From assembly GCA_900553755.1 (NCBI GenBank), contig USEX01000019.1:1-24556 (forward strand): a DNA stretch of 24,556 bases. Reading direction: 5' to 3'. Below the pieces are notes generated by a model, which did not search any database, was not told the DNA's origin, and saw only the letters and a program-made list of their open reading frames with translations. Made by a program: the position numbers and the translations under genes. This DNA comes from an uncultured Clostridium sp. Lineage in GTDB: Bacteria; Bacillota; Clostridia; TANB77; CAG-508. Position 1 is the first letter of the stretch. Every line of letters begins with the position of its first letter. Shown one piece after another: positions 1-5,280 of the stretch.

Positions 1-54
1 TTAGAATATTTATAATAAAATTTAGCAAATTTTTGAAAAAATTAAAGATAAGTA

Positions 55-83
55 TTGACATATGATGAAAAATAATATATACT
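55..83 (+). promoter_or_regulatory. Sigma-A type promoter of the tRNA operon
   Basis: A perfect -35 box TTGACA (55-60) and a TATACT -10 box (78-83) are separated by exactly 17 bases. The first tRNA begins 20 bases downstream, as expected for a vegetative stable-RNA promoter. Confidence 0.85.
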
Positions 84-102
84 CATAAATGCATTAAGAA
101 AT

Positions 103-179
103 GCGCCCTTAGCTCAGTTGGTCAGAGCAACCGGCTCATAACCGGTGGGTCCAAGGTTCGAATCCTTGAGGGAGCACCA
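103..179 (+). tRNA. tRNA-Met(CAT), probably elongator
   Basis: The 77-base cloverleaf is complete. It has an acceptor stem 103-109/169-175, a D arm with GCTC/GAGC, an anticodon stem ACCGG/CCGGT around a CTCATAA loop with anticodon CAT at 137-139, a T arm CAAGG-TTCGAAT-CCTTG, and an encoded CCA at 177-179. The initiator hallmarks are absent: there is no 1-72 mismatch and no run of three G-C pairs next to the anticodon loop. Elongator Met is therefore favoured. A CAT tRNA-Ile (lysidine-modified) cannot be excluded by eye. The third acceptor pair is a G105/A173 mismatch, which is odd. Confidence 0.88.
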
Positions 180-202
180 TTTTTATAATATAATGGTTAC
201 AT

Positions 203-288
203 GGGTAGGTGGCCGAGTGGCTAAAGGCGGCAGACTGTAAATCTGTTCTCATTTGAGTACGATGGTTCGAATCCATCCCTGCCCACCA
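203..288 (+). tRNA. tRNA-Tyr(GTA)
   Basis: This is an 86-base class II tRNA with acceptor stem 203-209/278-284 (one G-U pair), anticodon loop CTGTAAA with anticodon GTA at 237-239, a long variable arm after 246 as bacterial tRNA-Tyr requires, a T loop TTCGAAT, and an encoded CCA at 286-288. It lies 23 bases after tRNA-Met and should share its transcript. Confidence 0.93.
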
Positions 289-292
289 GAAG

Positions 293-323
293 AAGCATAG
301 CAGAAGCTATGCTTATTTTGTTT
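293..323 (+). terminator. Rho-independent terminator of the tRNA operon
   Basis: A perfect 9-bp stem AAGCATAGC/GCTATGCTT (293-301/306-314) with a 4-base loop is followed by ATTTTGTTT. It starts five bases after the CCA of tRNA-Tyr. Confidence 0.85.
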
Positions 324-363
324 GATATGAATCAAGATAAATTAAAAAAATTGAAAAAGATGT

Positions 364-392
364 TTGACTTTTTTATATTATCTGTGTATAAT
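364..392 (+). promoter_or_regulatory. Promoter of the putative antitoxin RNA
   Basis: TTGACT (364-369) and a perfect TATAAT (387-392) are 17 bases apart, giving a predicted start near 399-400. No convincing gene with a ribosome site follows before the terminator at 447-487, so the product looks like a small RNA of about 90 bases. Confidence 0.75.
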
Positions 393-398
393 AAATAT

Positions 399-487
399 AG
401 GAAATGACAATCCACAAACGTGGTTTTGCCAGATATATTGAGAAAACTCACATCTACCTTGCAAAGTTACAGATGTGAGCTTTTTTA
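399..487 (+). ncRNA. Putative type I antitoxin RNA, convergent to a small membrane toxin
   Basis: The sequence shows a strong promoter, a predicted start near 399 and a strong terminator ending in CTTTTTT near 487. The opposite strand encodes a 39-residue hydrophobic peptide whose stop codon lies at 485-487, so this RNA would pair with the 3' end of the toxin message across the shared terminator hairpin. Convergent 3'-overlapping pairs are the established layout of B. subtilis TxpA/RatA and BsrG/SR4 and of the C. difficile type I modules. The RNA also contains a 24-codon frame (ATG 404 to TGA 478), but only a 1-base gap follows its SD-like AGGA, so translation looks unlikely. The exact ends and the antitoxin role are inferred. 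Confidence 0.6.
447..487. terminator. Two-way terminator shared by the toxin and antitoxin transcripts
   Basis: A 9-bp stem CTCACATCT/AGATGTGAG (447-455/471-479) has a 15-base loop. The plus strand continues CTTTTTTATTT, a strong U-tract. The minus strand continues TTTTCT, a weaker one. Both convergent transcripts would end in this hairpin and be complementary through it. Confidence 0.75.
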
Positions 488-604
488 TTTATGTAGTTGC
501 TTATCAACCCAGTTCTTATACAGAACTGCTGTTAAGGCAACGTTTAATGTTAAAGATAACATAAATGATATTATAAAAAATAGTACCACTTTAACCATAA
601 ACAT
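485..604 (-). CDS. Small hydrophobic peptide, putative type I toxin (39 aa)
   Basis: This short reading frame starts at the ATG 602-604, eight bases after an AGGAG (613-617 on the minus strand), and ends with TAA at 485-487. Residues 6-29 form one continuous hydrophobic segment (VVLFFIISFMLSLTL, then AALT-like residues). They are followed by a polar, basic tail YKNWVDKQLHK. One membrane span plus a lysine-rich tail is the usual plan of type I toxins that damage the cell membrane. It has its own promoter (681-709), an apparent SD-masking leader (CCACC at 641-637 can pair with GGTGG at 611-607, around a TACGAA/TTCGTA hairpin), and a convergent antisense RNA. A second in-frame ATG lies two codons later. 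I do not recognise a specific family. A small membrane protein of other function remains possible. Confidence 0.62.
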   Translation of the reverse strand: MFMVKVVLFFIISFMLSLTLNVALTAVLYKNWVDKQLHK

Positions 605-680
605 CACCACCTCTCCTACGAAGATTCGTAAAGTTTGGTGGCAAAACCACATCTGCTTATTATCACTTCCTACGCTAATT

Positions 681-709
681 AATATAACACATATTTGAAA
701 ATAAAACAA
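681..709 (-). promoter_or_regulatory. Promoter of the putative toxin gene
   Basis: Read on the minus strand, TTGTTT (709-704) and TATATT (686-681) are 17 bases apart. The predicted start near 671-675 leaves a leader of about 70 bases before the toxin ATG at 604. Confidence 0.62.
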
Positions 710-810
710 TATAAAAGAAACAAAATTTCGTTATTTTTTTTGAAAAAATACTTGTTTTTTACTTGCTAATTTGATAATCTGTATATGAGTTGAAAGTAAG
801 GAGAGTTCCT

Positions 811-2229
811 ATGGATTATAACAAATATGATGTAATAGTTATTGGAATGGGACCAAGTTCGATTTTTTTAGCATATGAGTTAATTAAGCTAAAAAAATAT
901 AAAAAAGTTTTATTAATAGAACAGGGCAAAAGAGTAGAAAATAGAAATTGTCCGCTTGAAGAAATAGAAAAATGCATAAAATGCAAACCTTTTTGCAATA
1001 TAACCAGTGGATTTTCTGGTGCGGGAGCGTTTTCTGATGGAAAATTGTCTTTATATGATCCAGAAGATAATGAAATCCATGTAGGAGGCAATATACAAGA
1101 ATATTTGGGAGTGGAAGAAACTAAAAAATTAATAGATTACACAGATCAAATATATCTTGAATTTGGTTCGGATAAAAAATTAGAAGGTGTAGATTATAAA
1201 ACAGAAGTTGGAAAAATAAAAGCTAAAGCAAAAAAAGAAGGATTAGATTTAATAAGTATTCCAATTAGACATTTAGGAACAGAAAAGGCTCATGAACTTT
1301 ATAAAAAGCTAGAATATTATTTAGAGAAAAATAATGTAGAGCTGATGTTTGAAACAGAAGTAACAGACATAATCATAAAAGATAATGAAGCAAAAGGAGT
1401 TAAAATTCACAGATTAAAAGATAAGCAAAAACAAGAAATATATGCAGATAAAGTTGTTATTGCTGTTGGAAGAAAAGGTGCTAACTGGTTGGTAGATATG
1501 TGTGCTAAGCATGATATTAAAACAGAATCAGGAGTAGTTGATATAGGTGTTAGATACGAATTGCCAGATGAAATAATGAAAGATATAAATAAATACATGT
1601 ATGAAGGGAAATTCGTAGGCAGACCAGGACCCTTCGGAGATAAAGTAAGAACATTTTGCCAAAATCCAAGCGGATTTGTATCTTCAGAAGTATATGATAA
1701 TGATTTGAATCTAGTAAATGGTCACTCATATAAAGAGAAGAAGAGCACAAATACAAACTTAGCGATATTAGTATCGCATCATTTTAATTATCCATTCGAT
1801 AAACCAATAGAGTACGGAAGAAATGTGGCTAAAAATTTGAACGAACTAGGCAATGGAAATGTACTTGTTCAAAGGTTGGGAGATATATGCAGAGGAAAAA
1901 GAACTTGGGAAGAAGAACTAAAAAATAATAGTGTTAAAGGAACATTAAAGTCAGCAATAGCAGGGGACATAACTTTTGCTATAGGATACAGAACTATGAC
2001 TGATATACTAGAATTCATAAGAAGAATGGATAAAGTTGTAGAAGGTTTTGCAAACCCAGATAATTTACTTTATGCTCCAGAAATAAAATTTTATAGTAAC
2101 CAAGTAAATATAGATGAAAATTTTGAAACTAGTGTAAAAGGGTTGTACTCAATAGGAGATGGCGGCGGATTAACAAGAGGGTTAATGATGGCATCTTGTT
2201 CTGGAGTACATTTAGCTAGAGTAATATAG
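811..2229 (+). CDS. FAD-dependent dehydrogenase, COG2509 type (NAD(P)/FAD oxidoreductase)
   Basis: This 472-residue soluble flavoprotein has an N-terminal dinucleotide-binding fold (GMGPSS at 12-17, followed by the acidic strand end LLIEQG) and the family block GFSGAGAFSDGKLSL at 67-81. Its C-terminal FAD signature is GLYSIGDGGGLTRGLMMAS. The overall layout matches the COG2509 family, whose substrate is not established. Four cysteines (C47, C55, C58, C62; spacing CX7CX2CX3C) just before the GAGAFSDG block could hold a metal or Fe-S cluster; this is inference. The ATG at 811 is chosen because AAGGAG at 798-803 lies seven bases upstream. A TTG at 790 would precede that site. iscR follows after 21 bases, suggesting one transcript. 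A possible promoter (TTGTTT 752-757, GATAAT 773-778) has only a 15-base spacer. Confidence 0.88.
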   Translation: MDYNKYDVIVIGMGPSSIFLAYELIKLKKYKKVLLIEQGKRVENRNCPLEEIEKCIKCKPFCNITSGFSGAGAFSDGKLSLYDPEDNEIHVGGNIQEYLGVEETKKLIDYTDQIYLEFGSDKKLEGVDYKTEVGKIKAKAKKEGLDLISIPIRHLGTEKAHELYKKLEYYLEKNNVELMFETEVTDIIIKDNEAKGVKIHRLKDKQKQEIYADKVVIAVGRKGANWLVDMCAKHDIKTESGVVDIGVRYELPDEIMKDINKYMYEGKFVGRPGPFGDKVRTFCQNPSGFVSSEVYDNDLNLVNGHSYKEKKSTNTNLAILVSHHFNYPFDKPIEYGRNVAKNLNELGNGNVLVQRLGDICRGKRTWEEELKNNSVKGTLKSAIAGDITFAIGYRTMTDILEFIRRMDKVVEGFANPDNLLYAPEIKFYSNQVNIDENFETSVKGLYSIGDGGGLTRGLMMASCSGVHLARVI

Positions 2230-2250
2230 ATTTTGAGAGAAGGAAAGAAT

Positions 2251-2643
2251 ATGAAAATATCAACAAGAGGAAGATATGCTTTAAGAGTAATGATAGACTT
2301 AGCACAAAATGAATCGGAAAAATATATATCGTTAAAAGATATTTCTGAAAGGCAGCAAATTTCAATGAAATATTTAGAAAAAATAGTTTCATTGCTAAAT
2401 AAAGCTGGCTATGTAAATAGCAGTAGAGGAAATTCAGGAGGCTATAAATTAACTAAGAAACCAGAGAAATATACAGTTGGCGATATATTAAGAGCTGCTG
2501 AGGGAAGTTTAAAACCGATTGACTGTATAGAACAGGGATGCGATAGGAAAGAAAAATGCAAAACATTCTCGTTTTGGAAAGGTCTTGATGAAGCGATAGA
2601 AGACTATGTTGATAGCAAAACATTAGCAGATTTATTAAAATAG
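2251..2643 (+). CDS. iscR: IscR, Rrf2-family Fe-S-sensing transcription regulator
   Basis: This 130-residue Rrf2 regulator opens with the canonical MKISTRGRYALRVMIDLA. A winged helix-turn-helix follows (ISLKDISERQQISMKYLEKI, then the wing with SSRGNSGGYKL). The cluster-binding cysteines are all present at C92, C97 and C103 (DCIEQGC, then KC), as in IscR proteins that bind a [2Fe-2S] cluster and control Fe-S biogenesis genes. The length is normal for the family. ATG 2251 follows GAAGGAAAG; an upstream TTG at 2233 is less likely. It lies 21 bases after the FAD oxidoreductase gene and upstream of nifS-nifU, whose promoter carries matching half-sites, so nifSU is the likely target. Unlike the E. 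coli isc layout, a terminator separates the regulator from the assembly genes. Confidence 0.9.
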   Translation: MKISTRGRYALRVMIDLAQNESEKYISLKDISERQQISMKYLEKIVSLLNKAGYVNSSRGNSGGYKLTKKPEKYTVGDILRAAEGSLKPIDCIEQGCDRKEKCKTFSFWKGLDEAIEDYVDSKTLADLLK

Positions 2644-2680
2644 GAGGCGTATAAATAGCCTTCTATATATTTTTTATTAA
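2642..2680 (+). terminator. Probable terminator after iscR
   Basis: The 7-bp stem AGGAGGC/GCCTTCT (2642-2648/2658-2664, one G-U pair) overlaps the iscR stop codon and is followed by ATATATTTTTTATT. It separates iscR from the nifSU promoter that follows. Confidence 0.6.
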
Positions 2681-2720
2681 TTCCTATTGACAAAGTAGGA
2701 ATATAGTCGTATAATTCCTA
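2680..2720 (+). promoter_or_regulatory. nifSU promoter overlapped by three IscR-like half-sites
   Basis: A perfect promoter TTGACA (2687-2692), 17 bases, TATAAT (2710-2715) is overlaid by ATTCCTA (2680-2686), TAGGAAT (2696-2702) and ATTCCTA (2714-2720). The central half-site can form an inverted repeat with either neighbour: one is 23 bp across the -35 box, the other 25 bp across the -10 box. Rrf2 regulators bind dyads of this size, so repression by IscR by occlusion is the likely mode. The protein-site pairing is inferred. Confidence 0.8.
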
Positions 2721-2742
2721 CCATAGAAGTATGAAAAAAAGA

Positions 2743-2777
2743 AAGGAGATATGATTTTAAAATCATAAAAGTATATG
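2743..2777 (+). promoter_or_regulatory. Split ribosome site of nifS with an intervening hairpin
   Basis: The only good SD, AAGGAG at 2743-2748, lies 26 bases before the nifS ATG (2775-2777), which is too far for direct use. Bases 2750-2767 form a perfect 18-base palindrome TATGATTTTAAAATCATA. If it folds, the SD and ATG are only 8 bases apart, a near-ideal spacing. An in-frame-stopped five-codon frame (ATG 2751 to TAA 2768) lies inside it but is only 2 bases after the SD. Confidence 0.55.
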
Positions 2778-3953
2778 GAAAATATTTATTTTGATAATAG
2801 TGCAACAACAAAATTAGATGAAGATGTATTTAAGAAAATGATGCCATATTTTTGCACCGAATATGGGAATGCATCTAGTATATATAAAATAGGAAGAGAG
2901 AGCAGAAAAGCAGTAGAAGATGCAAGAGAGAAAGTTGCAAGGATACTTAATTGCAAGCCTAATGAGATATATTTTACTTCAGGAGGAAGTGAAAGCGATA
3001 ACACTGCAATAAGAGGAATTGCATATGCATATAAAAATAAAGGAAATCACATAATTACTTCAAAAATAGAGCATCCTGCAGTATCAGAAACATGCAAACA
3101 ACTAGAAAAAGAAGGATTTGAAGTAACATATCTAGATGTTGATTCAGAAGGATTTGTTAAATTAGATGAATTAAAAAAAGCAATAAAGAAAGAAACTATT
3201 TTAATATCAATAATGTTTGCAAACAACGAGATAGGAACCATAGAGCCAGTTGAAGAAGTAGGAAAAATAGCAAAGGAAAATGGAATATTATTCCACACAG
3301 ATGCTGTACAAGCAGTAGGAAGTGTAAGAATAGATGTACAAGCTATTAATATAGACATGTTATCACTATCAGCACACAAATTTTACGGACCTAAAGGAAT
3401 AGGAGCTTTATATGTAAAACAAGGCATAAAATTCCAAAAATTTATGAATGGTGGACATCAAGAAAGAAATAAAAGAGCAGGAACAGAAAATGTACCAGCA
3501 ATAGTTGGATTAGGAGAGGCTATTGAAAAAGCATATAATGAATTAGATGAACACACAAGCAAAATAAAAGAATTAAGAGACTATTATGTAAAGGAAGTAG
3601 AAAGAAGAATACCATATATAAAAATAAATGGTAGCATGAAAAAAAGACTTCCAGGAAATAGCAATATATCATTCAGATATATTGAAGGAGAAGGAATGCT
3701 TTTGAACTTAGATTTAAAAGGAATATCTGCTTCAAGCGGTAGTGCATGTACTTCTGGCTCATTAGATCCATCACATGTACTATTGGCAATAGGATTGCCA
3801 CATGAAATAGCTCATGGTTCATTAAGAATAACAATAGGAAAATATAATACAAAGGAAGAAGTAGATTATTTATTAGATAATCTAGAAGAAATAGTAGCAA
3901 GACTTAGAAATATGTCACCATTATATGAAGATTTTTTGAAAAGTAATAAATAA
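2775..3953 (+). CDS. nifS: Cysteine desulfurase NifS/IscS
   Basis: This 392-residue PLP enzyme removes sulfur from cysteine as a persulfide for Fe-S cluster assembly, giving alanine. The start MENIYFDNSATT is canonical. Visible active-site parts are H100 (KIEHPAV), D176 and Q179 (HTDAVQAVG), the PLP lysine K202 in LSAHKFYGPKG, and the catalytic loop cysteine C325 in SSGSACTSGSL. The length and the TSGGSESDNTAI block fit the group I (NifS/IscS) class. It is the first gene of a two-gene operon with nifU, whose SD overlaps the nifS stop codon. Control is probably by IscR at the upstream promoter. The sequence does not tell whether the enzyme serves general Fe-S assembly (IscS role) or a special one; general is likely because no nitrogenase genes are near. 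Confidence 0.95.
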   Translation: MENIYFDNSATTKLDEDVFKKMMPYFCTEYGNASSIYKIGRESRKAVEDAREKVARILNCKPNEIYFTSGGSESDNTAIRGIAYAYKNKGNHIITSKIEHPAVSETCKQLEKEGFEVTYLDVDSEGFVKLDELKKAIKKETILISIMFANNEIGTIEPVEEVGKIAKENGILFHTDAVQAVGSVRIDVQAINIDMLSLSAHKFYGPKGIGALYVKQGIKFQKFMNGGHQERNKRAGTENVPAIVGLGEAIEKAYNELDEHTSKIKELRDYYVKEVERRIPYIKINGSMKKRLPGNSNISFRYIEGEGMLLNLDLKGISASSGSACTSGSLDPSHVLLAIGLPHEIAHGSLRITIGKYNTKEEVDYLLDNLEEIVARLRNMSPLYEDFLKSNK

Positions 3954-3963
3954 GGAGGAATGT

Positions 3964-4404
3964 ATGGAACCATACAATGAAAAAGTAATAGAACACTATT
4001 CAAATCCAAGAAATGTAGGAGAAATACCTGATGCAAGTGGAGTTGGAGAAGTAGGTAACCCAGTATGTGGGGATATAATGAAAATGTATCTTAAAATAGA
4101 AAATGGAATAATAACAGATGTTAAATTTAAAACATTTGGCTGCGGTGCAGCAATAGCTACAAGCAGTGTATCTACAGAATTGATAAAAGGAAAAACTGTA
4201 GAAGATGCATTAAAATTAACAAATAAAGAAGTAGTAAACGAATTAGGCGGATTGCCACCAGTAAAATTGCATTGTTCTGTTTTAGCAGAGGAAGCAATAA
4301 AATCAGCAATAGCTGACTACTACAGAAAAGAAGGAAAACTATCAGAAGAAGAAATAATAAAGAAATGTAATCTAAAACCAGAAATAAAATGCTACAAAAT
4401 GTAG
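3964..4404 (+). CDS. nifU: Fe-S cluster assembly scaffold NifU/IscU
   Basis: This 146-residue IscU-like scaffold accepts sulfur from NifS and builds a transient Fe-S cluster. The three ligand cysteines are present at C35 (GNPVCGD), C60 (TFGCGAA) and C104 (LHCSVLAEEAI), together with D37. The LPPVKLHC segment matches the known chaperone-recognition motif of IscU proteins. It has a 25-residue tail with two extra cysteines (KKCNLKPEIKCYKM), common in clostridial NifU. AAGGAGG at 3952-3958 overlaps the nifS stop, so translation is likely coupled. The stop codon lies in a terminator hairpin shared with the convergent gene. Confidence 0.95.
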   Translation: MEPYNEKVIEHYSNPRNVGEIPDASGVGEVGNPVCGDIMKMYLKIENGIITDVKFKTFGCGAAIATSSVSTELIKGKTVEDALKLTNKEVVNELGGLPPVKLHCSVLAEEAIKSAIADYYRKEGKLSEEEIIKKCNLKPEIKCYKM

Positions 4405-4407
4405 CAT
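4389..4407. terminator. Two-way terminator between nifU and the glycosyltransferase gene
   Basis: An 8-bp perfect stem ATGCTACA/TGTAGCAT (4389-4396/4400-4407) with a three-base loop includes the nifU stop codon and abuts the stop of the convergent gene. The plus strand continues CTATTTCTTTCT and the minus strand TTTATTTCT, both moderate U-tracts. Confidence 0.65.
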
Positions 4408-5112
4408 CTATTTCTTTCTATATAAAACTATTCCATCAGCTTCAGCCTGTGTAAGGTAATTATATTTTACCATAGAAGAAATTACTTTTTGCTGTCTACT
4501 TATTGTTAAATCTGGATTTTGTGTAGGAGCGTATACACTTGGAGCATTTGGAATACCTGCCAACATAGTAGCATCTGAAATAGTCATATCTTGTGGTTCT
4601 TTATTCAAATAACCATTGCATGCCTGCTTTATTCCATAATATCCATCTCCAAAATAAATTGTATTAATATAAAGTTCTAATATATCATTTTTTGAATAGT
4701 TTTTTTCTAAATCCATTCCTAATAATATTTCAGCTACTTTTCTACTAACAACATCATCTTCAGAAATGAAATACAAATTCTTAGCAGTTTGTTGGGTTAT
4801 AGTACTTCCACCTTCACGAAACTTTAAGCTTTTAATATTTGAATAAATAGCTCTTGCTATAGCTATGGGATCTACAGCTCCGTGTTTATAAAATCTGTGA
4901 TCTTCTACTGCAATTACGGCATTTTTGTAATAAACAGGTAGTGAATTTAGTGATACAAAAGAGTCACTGCTTTTTATCTCAGCTACTTTATTAGATAAGC
5001 TTATTTCAGAAGTTTTTTCATCATACAATTTTTTTCCGTTGATGTAGCAAACTCCACCAATCAATAAAATTGTGATTAATAAAAGCAAAATTAATTTCCT
5101 AAAAAATTTCAT
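4408..5112 (-). CDS. mtgA: Monofunctional peptidoglycan glycosyltransferase (GT51)
   Basis: This 234-residue membrane-anchored enzyme would polymerise lipid II into glycan strands outside the membrane. Residues 5-24 form one hydrophobic anchor, followed by a GT51 domain. Motifs include AVIAVEDHRFYKHGAVD with catalytic E70, GGSTITQQTAKNLY (101-114), RKVAEILLGMDLEKNYSKND with the probable second acid E128, and ELYINTIYFGDGYYGIKQA. The protein ends right after the GT51 fold, with no transpeptidase domain, so it is a monofunctional form and not a class A PBP. Start: GGAG on the minus strand (5124-5121) lies eight bases before the ATG. It is a single-gene unit, convergent with nifU and divergent from glgP, with a WalR/PhoP-like repeat at its promoter. 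Confidence 0.92.
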   Translation of the reverse strand: MKFFRKLILLLLITILLIGGVCYINGKKLYDEKTSEISLSNKVAEIKSSDSFVSLNSLPVYYKNAVIAVEDHRFYKHGAVDPIAIARAIYSNIKSLKFREGGSTITQQTAKNLYFISEDDVVSRKVAEILLGMDLEKNYSKNDILELYINTIYFGDGYYGIKQACNGYLNKEPQDMTISDATMLAGIPNAPSVYAPTQNPDLTISRQQKVISSMVKYNYLTQAEADGIVLYRKK

Positions 5113-5146
5113 ATTTAAATCTCCATTTATTAATATTTACATTCAT

Positions 5147-5189
5147 ATTATAGCATATAATTTTATAAAAAAGTGACACATAAGTGACA
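5147..5189 (-). promoter_or_regulatory. Extended -10 promoter and WalR/PhoP-like tandem repeat of the glycosyltransferase gene
   Basis: On the minus strand, TGCTATAAT (5155-5147) is an extended -10 box with no good -35. Just upstream lie two copies of TGTCAC (5189-5184 and 5178-5173) separated by five bases, giving an 11-base period. The known WalR (YycF) box is TGTWAH-N5-TGTWAH, so each half matches at five of six positions. The pair occupies roughly -33 to -49, where a response regulator would replace a missing -35. Confidence 0.5.
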
Positions 5190-5206
5190 ATTTTTATATA
5201 TTTTCC

Positions 5207-5235
5207 TTGAAATATATAATTTTTATTGTTATACT
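5207..5235 (+). promoter_or_regulatory. glgP promoter
   Basis: TTGAAA (5207-5212) and TATACT (5230-5235) are 17 bases apart, with a predicted start near 5242 and the glgP ATG at 5281. The tandem GTGACA repeats lie about 20 bases upstream of the -35 and could affect both divergent promoters. Confidence 0.75.
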
Positions 5236-5280
5236 TTAAAAAGGAAAAAATGCAGATAGAAAACTAAGGAGGAATTAAAA

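Larger units (their letters stand above)
398..672. repeat. Inverted near-repeat: matching leaders of the convergent toxin and antitoxin RNAs
   Basis: The plus strand at 398-431 and the minus strand at 672-639 align without gaps over 34 bases with 27 identities by my count. The match ends in a perfect 12-base block GTGGTTTTGCCA (420-431 and 650-639). In each arm the repeat begins 5-8 bases after a -10 box, so both RNAs would carry nearly the same 5' end. The toxin gene and the terminator lie between the arms. Confidence 0.8.

Noticed and set aside
420..698. 92-residue plus-strand frame across the toxin locus
   Set aside because: It has no SD, runs antisense to the toxin peptide and crosses the strong terminator at 447-487; its composition is not protein-like.
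605..709. N-terminal extension of the toxin frame to 74 residues
   Set aside because: The extension would start upstream of the predicted transcript start and contain the -10 box; the well-placed SD at 613-617 supports ATG 604.
2751..2768. Five-codon leader peptide before nifS
   Set aside because: Its ATG is only two bases after the SD, too close for efficient initiation; the palindrome is explained better as a spacing hairpin, though this is not settled.
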